64,000 bases of DNA from Prorocentrum cordatum (taxonomy: Eukaryota > Sar > Dinophyceae > Prorocentrales > Prorocentraceae), in assembly GCA_963575745.1 (NCBI GenBank), contig CAUYUJ010000355.1, positions 35,886 through 99,885 on the forward strand. The letters run 5' to 3'. A program made the position numbers and the translations under genes. The notes beneath the pieces are model-generated. The model ran no database searches and had not been told where the DNA came from. It saw only the letters and a list, made by a program, of their open reading frames with translations. Shown here in pieces: positions 44,885-54,431 of this stretch (position 1 is the stretch's first letter; each line of letters opens with the position of its first letter).

Positions 44885-45096
44885 TAGATGGGGTCCGAGT
44901 AGATTGGGTCGGAGGAGTGCGCCGCATTGCCGATGCATCGGCGATGCGGCTCGATGTGGAGCCCAATTTTCTCCACGCCGATGGCGCCGATGCATCGCCG
45001 TCGTCGCGGATGTATCGCGGATTCATCGCCGATGCATTGGCGATGCATGGGCGATGCGGCGCAATCCTCCGACTCCATCTGCTCGGACCCCATCTA
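44885..45096. mobile_element. MITE-like element, family H
   Basis: A 20-bp inverted pair (TAGATGGGGTCCGAGTAGAT at 44885-44904; its complement with one change at 45077-45096) encloses many GATGCATCGGCGATG words that are themselves palindromic. A third copy of the arm stands alone at about 44550. Confidence 0.65.
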
Positions 45097-45424
45097 GGAG
45101 GCCTCTATTTGGACACCTCCGCGGCAGGATGGGCAGGGGAGAGGGACAGCACGCGCCGGTCGTTGAAAGTCGGTATTTCTGGATTCCCATCTCCCAGTCT
45201 ACTTCAAGCGCCTTCCTGCTTCCAAAATCGATCTGCGGTTGCCGTGTCTTGTTTTTCTTTGGGAGGGCCTGAACCCAGCCTGCTTTATCCGCCTTCCTAG
45301 TTCATGCTTTTACCTACCTCTTCCGACCGACGTGTATGACCGCGGGTGAACAAGTCGGGGACCGATCAGCGCGCAGAGTCGCAGAGTGCTGGTTTGTCCG
45401 ACCTGGGCTCGCACAAAAGTGCAG

Positions 45425-45630
45425 GATGACCATGCCCATGGGCCCATGGGCACCATGGGCACCCTTGCGGGTCAGTGAGGACGAGCAGTGGGGAGATAAC
45501 GACAAGTGGGGAGCACGAGCAGTGGGGAGATAACCCCATGACCATGACCATGACCATGACAAGTGAGCACGAGCAGTGGGGAGATAACCATGCCCATGGG
45601 CCCATGGGCACCCTTGCGGGTCAGTCTGGA
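45425..45630 (+). repeat. Local direct repeats
   Basis: CATGCCCATGGGCCCATGGG, CACCCTTGCGGGTCAGT and GAGCAGTGGGGAGATAAC each occur two or three times, with a (CATGAC)n run between. Confidence 0.85.
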
Positions 45631-46425
45631 ATGACGTCGTCAGGTGTTCATACTGATTTGCAGCAGCGGGGGCGCAGTCGAGCGCGGTGGGTTTGCCACG
45701 GCTCGCGGTCAGACAGACACGATGGTGATACGCACTCCTAGGGGCAGCAAGGTAGGTTACGCCCATGAGTACCCGTGCCGTCGATTGTGAAGCTACGTGC
45801 TGTGAGCCACCTGATGAACCCAGTTCCACGACATTTCGGATGTGTCCCAAGACGCGGGAGGCTCAGTCGAGCGCTGATGGGGTTGCCACACCGTGCGATG
45901 AGTTTTGCGCAGGTGGGATTTTATACCCTGCGATTGTGGTTGACAACGGGGGTCAGCGACGGGTTTGCCCCAGCATGCGATTAGGCGAAATGTCGAAATG
46001 TCGAGGAGTATCCCTGCGGGCACGGAAAGTGACAACACACAAGTCAGATCATTGTTTGTGCAATGTGCCTGGGACACTTGATACACAACAATTTGTAAAC
46101 ATATCGTGCAACGTATTTGAAGACCCATGGTTTTGTGAATCTCTCCAGCAACAACGCGGAACCAACAATGTGCTATTGGACTGTGACGTCGCGATCTGCG
46201 TGAGGGGTGGGCCTGGTTATCAGACCCTGGAAGATTCCCCACACGAATCGGCCATCCAATGTTTGACGCCGCCGCCGACAAACAATCGCCTCTGGGATGC
46301 ACTCCCTGGGACAGGTGCGCCTGCTAATGCTCAAATTCCCTACATAGTGTATGTGGGTATCATATTGCTATCTACCTCTACGTAGATTAAGAGTAGGCGT
46401 GTGCGCCGCCCATTTTTGAGGAGGA
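45631..46425. other. Unclassified left flank of the retroelement
   Basis: A 206-codon plus-strand frame (45765-46385) has a mixed residue composition but no domain. A short palindrome-rich stretch (CTCTACGTAGAT) lies near 46375. The left boundary of the element falls at or shortly before 46426. Confidence 0.35.
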
Positions 46426-46493
46426 GGCCGCCTTGGGGTCGCGGAGTCTCGTCTCTCTCTCTCTCTCTCTCCGTGACCTTGTTGGCTCAAGCG
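46426..46493 (+). repeat. Split direct repeat A1
   Basis: GGCCGCCTTGGGGTCGCGG, then a (CT)n tract, then the spliced-leader-like CCGTGACCTTGTTGGCTC and AAGCG. It is identical to A2 except that its CT tract is 12 bp longer. Confidence 0.85.
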
Positions 46494-46519
46494 CACGCAC
46501 GGTTCAGTGTCGAACCGTG

Positions 46520-46585
46520 TGACCGAGTGGTTGGGAGCGGGCACCGTCTCACACCTCAGCCTTTGCCCGAAGCTCCGTCGAGTCC
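46520..46585 (+). promoter_or_regulatory. tRNA-like A-box/B-box pair (weak)
   Basis: TGACCGAGTGGTT at 46520-46532 matches the D-arm A-box typical of tRNA-Ser/Leu. GTCGAGTCC at 46577-46585 partly matches a B-box. The spacing is right for an internal Pol III promoter, but no cloverleaf forms, so at most it is a degenerate relic. Confidence 0.2.
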
Positions 46586-46847
46586 AGAGTGCCCGCCATA
46601 CTCCTGCTAGCTCACGAGCCCCGCTGCGCCGAGCTGCCCAGCGTGCCCCGGATCGCCAGGACCGACCGCGACGAGATTCCCTGAGCTAAGCCGTGCCCCT
46701 CGATCGAGTCGCCTGCTGAGTCAGTTGACCCGGCGTTCAAGTGGCTTTGCGACTACGTCGTCGACGCCGCCGTCTTCGTCACGACCTGCAGCGGCCTCAT
46801 CGCGAACGGGTTCTTCGGCGTGGCGTGCGTCGCGTTCGAGCGCCAGC

Positions 46848-47846
46848 ATGGCGTCAGGGGTCGTACAGCCCTGGGGGTGGATCCTGATCTTCGGGGACCA
46901 CGTGGGGCAGCAGCGACAAGTCTTGGGCCACTCGCAGCCGGCGGGTGCGACACCACTCAATGATTACCAGGTCGAGTGGGCGACCCCAGACTCCGACGTA
47001 TACTTCGTGCTGCTGGACGGGATCTCGGCGAGGGCGCAGCGGATGACCGTGGAGTCGACCCCCTTCGCCCCCGGGGGCACACCCGTCGGCCTGGCGGCGG
47101 CGGACATCGTGCAGGGTAACGTCGGCATCTCTACCACTCCCTTTGGCGTTTCGGCCTTGGTCTGGGATCTCCAGGCGCCGCTGGTCGAGGGGTATAAGAC
47201 GATGGAGGGCCGCCACGACCTCAGGCTCAGCAGGGCGATGCTCGTCGCCGCCAAGGGCCGAGATCGTGGACGTTTCGCCCCTTCGGGCGTGGAGGTCCGC
47301 CAGTCGCCTTTCCCCGACTGGCATGTGCCGGCGCTCAGGATGGCGAAGTGGTGCGGCGAGCGGCTCTTCAGGTGCCAGGGGGGCCCGCTCGAGCACGTCC
47401 AGCCTCTGATCATGACGTTCGGTTTGCGGGCCGACGACTGGTACGTCGACGCCCACCGCGCGACGAAGAGATGCCTGGACGAGGGCGTCAGCTATGATAT
47501 GATCGACGTCGGTAACAGTGGTTTCTTCGAGCTGCCCCTCCGCAGGGCGCTGCTAGTGGAGTGCGTGCACCACATGGAGTACTTGGCCACGCGCGAACCG
47601 GGGGCCAAGGGCAAGGGCAAGGCCGGCGGCCCGGCGTCCCTCCAGCCCGCGGTCTTCGACGAGTCGGCCATTGTCTCGCACGTGGCGAGGGGATCAGTCA
47701 TGGCCATGGTCAGCCCCGAGTTGCTCGCCCTCGTGGCCTCGGAGATCGAGCGCAACGTCGCCATCCTCGAGCATGTCCGCGGGGACCGCGAGGAGAGGGC
47801 GAAACTGGTCAAGCCTGTCAAGAAGGACAATCAGGATCAGGGGTGA
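46848..47846 (+). CDS. Gag-like ORF1 of the YR retrotransposon
   Basis: A 332-codon ORF from the first ATG in frame, ending in TGA at 47844-47846. It sits where gag lies in Ngaro-type elements. Visible features are an N-terminal WGWILIFGDHVGQQR stretch, a central mixed alpha/beta region (GVSALVWDLQAPLVEGY, then FGLRADDWYVDAHRATKR), a Lys/Gly linker (AKGKGKAGG) and a charged C-terminus (KLVKPVKKDNQDQG). There is no zinc knuckle. Upstream, 46685-46855 is open in another frame. It encodes a hydrophobic, possibly membrane-spanning stretch (FKWLCDYVVDAAVFVTTC) that probably belonged to the same protein, implying a +1/-1 slip near 46855. The function is inferred from position only. Confidence 0.55.
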   Translation: MASGVVQPWGWILIFGDHVGQQRQVLGHSQPAGATPLNDYQVEWATPDSDVYFVLLDGISARAQRMTVESTPFAPGGTPVGLAAADIVQGNVGISTTPFGVSALVWDLQAPLVEGYKTMEGRHDLRLSRAMLVAAKGRDRGRFAPSGVEVRQSPFPDWHVPALRMAKWCGERLFRCQGGPLEHVQPLIMTFGLRADDWYVDAHRATKRCLDEGVSYDMIDVGNSGFFELPLRRALLVECVHHMEYLATREPGAKGKGKAGGPASLQPAVFDESAIVSHVARGSVMAMVSPELLALVASEIERNVAILEHVRGDREERAKLVKPVKKDNQDQG

Positions 47847-50150
47847 TGCGCGCCCCGCCGGGGCTGGAGAGACCTCCCAGCCAGCCCCGGCACGAGCACG
47901 TTCAGGGAGGGCCTCCTGGCCTGGCGCGCTCACAGCCACTTTTCTTGGGCCGACGAGCGGCAGCGAAACCTGTTGCATCTTCCTCGTCCCCCACCAGTTG
48001 GACCGAGGCTTCTGTGGAGCCGCTACACATCTGGGCAGGTCTACTCGTCGCCGGCTTCAGCGCACCAATCACGTCGATTTAGTGTGCGATGCGATCGCCG
48101 GCGCGCTGAACGACATGTATCTTAGCTCGTGTTGTCCGCGGTCGAACAGAGGCCCTTCGGCAAGCCAGCAGGCCAGTCTCAACTTGACACGCCAGTCCGT
48201 CTTGGCCATGGGCCCGCCGCCGGACGAAATGAGTGACCCAGGAGCCCTTCGAGTGCTCCGGGCGAAGAGTGCTTGCGGCGAGGGCGCCGTGATCGCTCCC
48301 CTCAGCATGGACACCGTCCACCTGATCGACTTGCCGGCTGCTGGATCGACTTCGCGATCACTCGACCACTTGGCAGGTGATCGGGGCAAAGAGATTGCTG
48401 AGTGGTTAATTCATCTGCGCTTTCCTGCATCCATTGGCAGGGAGAACGCTAGACTTCATGGGCCCGCTCGACCTCACTCCGATCCCGCCCTCAAGCGGTC
48501 GCTGGCCCTGTGCGCGGAGTTGCTGCGACGGATGGCCGACTCCGACCTGATCGAGTGGCGCTTGACGGGTGAGGTCTCGTGCGGCCTGTTCTTTGTATAT
48601 AAGAAATCAGGTGACCTTCGCTCGATAGTTGATTGGCGACTTCCATCGTGCCACTTTGGCGACAGTGACCCTGTGTCGCCGGCCTCGAGGGCCGCATTTT
48701 CCACCGTCGAGGTTGACAGCGCCGCGCCAGTCCAGGTCGGCTCGGTCGATGTCGTAAACGCCTTCTATAGCGCGCAGTTGCCAGAAACCCTCCGAGAGAT
48801 GTTCGCCCTTCCTCGAGTCCGAGCCGACCTGGCGAACGTCTCGTCGGCCCAAGGTCGAGCCGCCAGACTGGGCCAATACCTTTATCCAGTCCTGAAGGTG
48901 GCCCCGATGGGCCGGGAGCTTTCTCTCTGGGCCTGCCAGCAGGTGCTGGGGCATCGGGCCCGCCTCGTTCCCGGCGTCGCCGAAAAGAACGCCGTCGTTG
49001 ACCCCCCCCCCCTGCTTGGCGCCTTTCGCTCGCGCCGAGTGCGTGGATTACTTGTTCGCCTTCGGGAAGGACCGAGAGGCCAGATCCGTGGCAGAGGGGG
49101 CGCAGCAGGAGCTGGGAAAAGTGGACCTTCCAACCCGCCCCGTGGAGGCAGGCCCTGGCGCCACTACGCTGGGGTGGACCTTTGCTGAGGAGAGCGCCTC
49201 GGTCGGGCTGAGCCCCCGCATTGCTTGGGAGATCCGTTTAGCAATCCAGCGAATTTTGCCGATGGGGTGCGCTAGAAGCGACACGATGACCACTGTTATG
49301 CCTCATTATACTACTCGAGCTCTTCTGCGCCGTGAATTGTTGAGTGCGTTCTCTGCGTGTTATTCCTTCGCAGCTGCCGCTGGGCCCCATCGCCGCTGGT
49401 TGCGGGGCTCTGTTCGGCGTGATCTCGGCTGGGCTGCTCGGCTTATACTTCTCGCTTCTCGGGATCTCGGGGCGGCCTGGTCCGAAGACGCCCTGGCCGT
49501 CGACGCGCCATCATGGGAAGGCTGTTTTGCGCAGCAGAGGGTGCCGCTCGACACCGTCAAGTCGCTCGGTCTGTTCAACGAGAGGTGGAGGTTTTCTCGG
49601 CAAGATGAAGTGGGCCATCGCCCTCGGGATCATGCTCTTTCGAAGGCTACTCTTGGAGGTTTCGCCATCGACGGCTCAGTCCCGGAGGTCCCCTCGGCCC
49701 CCGCTCAGCTGCCCGGCTCCCTGGACTTCCCCGACGTCAGCTCTGACGTTTGGGATGGGGAATGGCGCCGCGTCCTGGCTAAGAGGTGTGCCCTCTCGGA
49801 GGCCCAGGTCACCCTCGAGGGCCGCGCCATGGTCTTGGCCCACCCCCACAAAACGAGGGCCTTGAGCAACTTCGGGAAGCGCCATCTGTTCTTGGGCGAC
49901 GCCATGGCCAGCATCCTTCCCGTGCCCAAGGGGCGATCATCCTCGAAGCTGATGAGCGTTTGTCGGCAGATGCCCACCCTGAACCTGGCTTTCGGCATGG
50001 CGTCTCGCTGGCGCTGGGTCCCGTCAGAACGTAATCCTGCTGATCGCGGCTCAAGATGCAAGAAGGGGGATTGGGCTGAGGCCTCGCCCCGGCCCGGGGA
50101 TGCCGATCCGCGGCCGGGCTCTCTGACAGGGCCGCGCCCTGCTCGGGGGG
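47846..50150 (+). pseudogene. Reverse transcriptase-RNase H of the YR retrotransposon, frameshifted
   Basis: The ATG overlaps the ORF1 stop (TGATG, 47844-47848). That frame closes at 48082 and the RT continues in the next frame. RT landmarks: GLFFVYKKSGDLRSIVDWR (48583 on), motif A VDVVNAFY with its Asp at 48748, and PMGRELSLWACQQ at about 48906. A one-base slip in the C run at about 49001-49010 follows. Motif C then reads CVDYLFAFG (49040-49066), where one Asp survives. RNase H follows in the new frame, with acidic residues placed as D (49502), E (49817, TLEGRA), D (49898, LGDAMA) and D (50042, NPADRGS). Role: copying element RNA into DNA and removing the RNA strand. At least two frameshifts make this copy inactive. 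Confidence 0.8.
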
Positions 50151-50179
50151 GCGGAGACGCTTGCGGCCAGCGGGGCCGC

Positions 50180-51235
50180 CGTGTCCGCGCGTTCTTCGCC
50201 GCGCGGCTCGGGCGGGCCTTCGGCGGCGACGCCGGCCCGGCGGACGCGCTCGTCCTCGGCCCGGCCTGGGCCGGCCGCCTCGACCCGGCGGAGCCTCCGC
50301 CATCGGCCGGCGGCGAGTCAGCTGCGGCCCTCCTGCGTGATCGAGGCAGACCTGCGAGCCGATCGAGCAGATCGGCGCCGCAGGGGCCACCGCGAGGGGC
50401 CCGCGACCGACGAGCGCGGCCCGACCGTGCCCATGAAGCGCACAGTGAGGAAGCCCCAGGAGGCCCAGTGCAGACGCATCATGAGCCTGTTCTATCAGAG
50501 GTACGTGACGACGGGCCTGGCGATCAACAGTACATGGCAGCTCGACCCGGCGGTGAGATCCCACCCCAACGAGCAGTTCTTCGTTGGCTTCCCGAACTTC
50601 GTGGGGTCCTTCCTGATGGCGGCCCTGACGTACTGCCAGCAGGACCCGATGGCGACGCTCCTGTGCTTCGTGTCCTACACCCGGCCGTCCGGGCTCCTCC
50701 GCCGCCCGCGGGTGACGGGCGCCGCCCCGCCGTCGCGCGGCGGCCCGCGGGCTCTCTCGCTGTGGACCTGGCTGCTGCGCGCGTCGGAGAGAACCGCGCC
50801 CCACCCAAGTCAGACGAGTTCAACGAGTCGCTGAGCCTCGACTACCCAGAGTTCCCGGGGGTGGACGGGCTCTTGACCTGCCTCCGAGCCGACCGCGGCG
50901 GCACGCAGCCGCTGCCTGACCTGAAGTACGCGACCTGGGCCGTCCTGTTCACCCTGGCCGCGGTCGACATGGTCCTCGGCGCTCTGGGACAGCCCACGCT
51001 GTGACAGCGCCGCGGGGGGGCCATCCACGAGTTGGCCACCCGCGCCCATCCGCTCGCCAAGATCCAGTAGCGGGAGCGTTGGGCGTCGGACAGCAGCGCG
51101 TGACGGTGCGAGCGGAGCGGCCTGCCGCCCGCGCAGCTGCCGCGTGTGGCAGAGGCCGCGCAACGGCGCGCCCATGCAGCTGCGGCCAGCATCGGGTCCA
51201 GGATCTTGAGGCTGCCATCCGCCGCGCGTCGCTGA
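50180..51235 (+). pseudogene. Tyrosine recombinase domain of the YR retrotransposon, decayed
   Basis: The N-terminal part (about 50430-50740) reads RIMSLFYQRYVTTGLAI, then FVSYTRPSGLLRRPR, whose YTRPS is the box-I Arg. The frame then shifts near 50800 to PPKSDEFNESLSLDYPEF, with the beta-hairpin Lys. Box II at 51002-51070 reads RRGGAIHELATRAHPLA, and RERWASDSS carries the Trp. Three in-frame stops occur (51002, 51068 and 51101), and the position expected for the nucleophile Tyr reads Cys (RCERS). In a living element this enzyme would join the circular cDNA to the target. It differs in sequence from the recombinase at 33.3-35.2 kb, so the two are separate families. Confidence 0.75.
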
Positions 51236-51970
51236 GTGGAATCCTGGTTGCTCTCGAACTTTTCTCAAGATCAGGCAACTTTTCTCGCGCGTGGCGCCGC
51301 TCGTGCCTGAAACACATTGAGATAGTTGAGGGCGGCATTCGACATGGTGCGCACTTCGATCTCCTGACTGAGATTCTTCTTCGAAAGATTCGAGGCTGGG
51401 CGCGCGCTGGTCTGATCGCTGCTGTCTGGCTGGCTCCTCCCTGCTCCTCCTTTTCGGCCCTCCGGTGCCTCTTCTCGCCAGTTCGGTCCTGGGCCTTCCC
51501 TCTCGGCCTCCCCTCCCTCTCTCCATCAGACCAGCGCGTCGTCCACATAGCCAACCGCCTGTGTACAGTTGCCTCCAGTCTTCTCGACCTCTGCAGAAGG
51601 TTGGGCATCCCTTGTGTTTTCGAGAACCCTCACACCAGTCTTCTGTGGAATGTACGAGCGTTCGAGGACCTTGCTAAGACCCAGGGCGTCGATGTTTGTG
51701 TCACTGACCTACTGCGCCTGGGGAACTCTTTGGCGCAAGCGCACCAGGTTTCTTTGCGCCCACCTTTCGTGCAGCCATCTCGGAAAAACCTGCTGCGGCC
51801 GGGGCGACTGCTCATTCTCTGGCAAGCGACGCGTCGAAATAATTGGCAGCCGCCCTTGTTGCGTCAAGTACAGTAAGCTCTCGGAGCTGTACCCGCCTCG
51901 TCTGTGCGCTGCCTTCGTTCAGAGCTTCGCTGACACAATCTTCCGCCCGTTATCCCAACCATTCGGCTGA
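51229..51970 (+). pseudogene. Methyltransferase-like C-terminal domain of the YR retrotransposon
   Basis: A long frame (to 51876) with LELFSRSGNFSRAWRR resembling the SAM-binding F.G.G loop (one Gly reads Arg). It continues with IRHGAHFDLL, then WLAPPCSSFSALR with a Pro-Cys like motif IV of cytosine-C5 methyltransferases, and VFENPHTSLLW like their ENV motif VI. Near 51800 the sense passes to another frame (SKLSELYPPRLCAAF), which ends at TGA 51968-51970, 41 bp before B1. DIRS elements commonly carry an adenine-type methyltransferase domain; a C5-type signature is less usual. The domain sits at the polyprotein C-terminus. Activity in this copy is unlikely; the fold call rests on motifs read by eye. 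Confidence 0.6.
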
Positions 51971-52011
51971 ATATTTCAAGGCGTGCGGCCAGTGTGTTCT
52001 TTGGACAAAAT

Positions 52012-52148
52012 TCGGAGTTGTCGAGTCGCCGAGCTTGGAACTGACCCCGAGTCGGCCTCTTGCTTTTCCGTTCCCGGCTGCCGGGCAAACGGCTACTGGA
52101 ATGGCGTCTAAGCGCCCACGTGGCCTCGAGGTAAAGCAAAACTCACAT
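52012..52148 (+). repeat. Split direct repeat B1
   Basis: 137 bp starting TCGGAGTTGTCGAGTCGCCG and ending CTCACAT. Ten mismatches to B2, no indels, counted by hand. Confidence 0.9.
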
Positions 52149-52194
52149 GCCAAGTGTTTATTTCGATGCTATTCGTTTGAAGTCTTCGGGGAAT

Positions 52195-52250
52195 GGCCGC
52201 CTTGGGGTCGCGGAGTCTCGTCTCTCTCCGTGACCTTGTTGGCTCAAGCG
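52195..52250 (+). repeat. Split direct repeat A2
   Basis: 56 bp, identical to A1 apart from the shorter CT tract. It includes the spliced-leader-like motif and lies between B1 and B2 as expected for PAT/Ngaro elements. Confidence 0.9.
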
Positions 52251-52292
52251 CCCCCCCCTTTGTTTCCTTCCCTGCGGATCTGCACAGAGGTC

Positions 52293-52429
52293 TCGGAGTT
52301 GTCGAGTCGCCGAGCTTGGAACTGACGCCAAGTCGGCCTCTTGCTTTTCCGTTCCAGGCTGCCGGGCAAACGGCTATTGGAATGGCGTCAGAGCGCCCAC
52401 CTGGCGTCGAGGAAAAGCAAAGCTCACAT
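52293..52429 (+). repeat. Split direct repeat B2 (right end of element)
   Basis: 137 bp, same start and end words as B1. Its last base marks the probable right end of the element. Confidence 0.9.
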
Positions 52430-52815
52430 TAATGTACTCCTTTCCACTGCTGGGCGCGCCCCCTGAATGACGAACGCCCGGTGGGCCTTACACCGAGGCG
52501 ACGCCCCGTGTCGTAAAAGATCAATCCTCCATCCTTCTAGGTAAAAGGAAACGCAACGAGTTGCAATGACACTGTCTGATGAAGTGTGCGGTGACATCCC
52601 CGTTATTAACATGGTATGCTCTCCATCAGTGTAGGTATTGCACAATGTCAAAGTTCTGGTCGCAAAGCGCGGGACTCAAGCGCAGACCTTATTGTGAAGG
52701 CCTTACGGCCAGTGCCGCCGACCCAGACGGACGATAACGACGATCACGACGAAGACAACGACGACAACGACAACGAGCTGATGACCCTGCCACAGGTTCG
52801 GGACATGGGGAGGGC
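52430..52815. other. Unclassified right flank
   Basis: No gene seen. It carries the recurrent motif GGCCTTACGGCCAGTGCCGC at 52699, just before the microsatellites. Confidence 0.4.
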
Positions 52816-52819
52816 GGTG

Positions 52820-52940
52820 GAGAGGAGGAGGAGGAGGAGGAGGAGGAGGAGGAGAGGGAGGAGGAGGAGGAGGAGAAGGAAAAGGCGGAGGAGGAGGAGG
52901 ATTCGGAGTAGGAGGGGGAGGTGAGGGGGGAGGTGGAGGG

Positions 52941-53002
<62 letters not shown>

Positions 53003-53523
53003 GTGATGGTGATGGTGATGGTGATGGTGATGATGGTGATGATGATGATGATGATGAGGATGATGCTGATGATGACGTTGATGGTGATGTTGATGAGGAT
53101 GGTGATGATGCTGTAGTGATGATCATGACGAGGTTGCTGCTGATGATGATGAGGATGAGGATGCCGATGATGCTGATGATGCTGATTCTGATTATGCTGC
53201 TGCTGCTGATGCTGATGATCATGATACTCATGCTGATAATGGTGATCATGCTGATACTGATGACGATGATTTGGTTGTTGATGATGATGATTTTGCTACT
53301 GACGATGATGATGCTGATGATGCTGATGATGATGATGATAGGGATCTTGATGAGGATGCTGATGCACATGCTGTTCCTGGTGCAGATGATGATGATGTTG
53401 CTTCTGCTGCTGATGATGATGCTGATGATGATAATAATGATGATGATACTGGTGATGTTCATGATGATGGTGATGATGATAATGATGATGATGATGCTGA
53501 TGATGATGATGATGATGATGATC

Positions 53524-53559
<36 letters not shown>

Positions 53560-53707
53560 CTGCTGACGATGTTGCTCATGATGATGATGATGACGATGCT
53601 GATGCTGATGCTGATGCGGATGCTGATGAGGCTGATGATGATGCTGGTGCTGCTGATGATGATGATGATGCTGATGATGCTGATGATGATGACGATGATG
53701 ACGATGC

Positions 53708-53766
<59 letters not shown>

Positions 53767-53779
53767 TTGATGTTGATGT

Positions 53780-53841
<62 letters not shown>

Positions 53842-53845
53842 GTGG
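52820..53845. repeat. (GGA)n then long (GAT)n microsatellite
   Basis: About 120 bp of GGA followed by about 900 bp of GAT with GCT, GGT and GTT interruptions. Open frames of Asp, Met or His (Ile/Ser on the reverse) are artefacts of the period. Confidence 0.97.
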
Positions 53846-53894
53846 ATACGGGTGTGCACCTGGGGGTCACGCCGAGGTACCAATACCGCTACTC

Positions 53895-54010
53895 CACGGC
53901 TCTCTCCTGGGGTGCGTTCTGACCAGGACTTCGAGGCGAATCCGGCGGTGGCAACAAGGGCCTCCCAGGACGCCGAACAGCGGGGAAACGAGGGGAAGGT
54001 CAAGGTATGG
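53895..54010 (-). mobile_element. Dispersed repeat, family F copy 1 (inverted)
   Basis: In reverse complement it carries CTGGTCAGAACGCACCCC and GATTCGCCTCGAAGTCCTGG. These are shared with the two forward copies at 54610 and 55555. Confidence 0.65.
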
Positions 54011-54257
54011 GTGCCTGTTCCTCCATCCTCCAGGCCGTGGTGGTGTGCTTCCTTTCTCCCGAATGGTCTGTCTGCCACCGCACCGTTCTTCAAGACCCCC
54101 CCATCGGGACGCCAGCGCCCGACCTGGGGTTGGGCCTCCGCGCCGTGCATCGACCTGGGGGACCTGGGGGGCCGCCGCCGTGCCGCTCGACCCGGCGCAG
54201 CCAGCTTCGCTCTCGCGCGAACCCAGCCTCGGGGGCAACGTTCGGGGGGAGTCTTGA

Positions 54258-54406
54258 GTCGGGCCCGTCCCTCCACAGGAGGACGATTCAGAAATGGTCA
54301 ACAAAATAGTCAGGGGATGACTTTTTGACTGTTTTTCCATGTTGGGGTATTTTGAACCATGTTTGATTTTTCGTCCAAAATCCGCCTGCAGGAGGACATG
54401 CCCGAC
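54258..54406. mobile_element. MITE-like element, family C copy 3
   Basis: 149 bp, opening GTCGGGCCCGTCCCTCCACA and closing CTGCAGGAGGACATG then CCCGAC in inverted sense. T-rich middle. Confidence 0.75.
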
Positions 54407-54431
54407 GTAGGATAGTCAGAGGTCGACCAAT

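Larger units (their letters stand above)
46426..52429 (+). mobile_element. PAT/Ngaro-like YR retrotransposon with methyltransferase-like domain
   Basis: An element of about 6 kb bounded by split direct repeats A1 (46426-46493), B1 (52012-52148), A2 (52195-52250) and B2 (52293-52429). Between A1 and B1 run a gag-like ORF and a degenerate polyprotein with RT, RNase H, tyrosine recombinase and methyltransferase-like parts. RT plus tyrosine recombinase with split direct repeats is the definition of the PAT/Ngaro branch of DIRS-order elements. These lack LTRs and an integrase and are thought to insert through a circular intermediate. Several frameshifts and stops show that this copy is not autonomous. 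Confidence 0.85.

Noticed and set aside
52689-54276. Long Asp, Met, His or Ile/Ser frames
   Set aside because: All come from the (GAT)n array.
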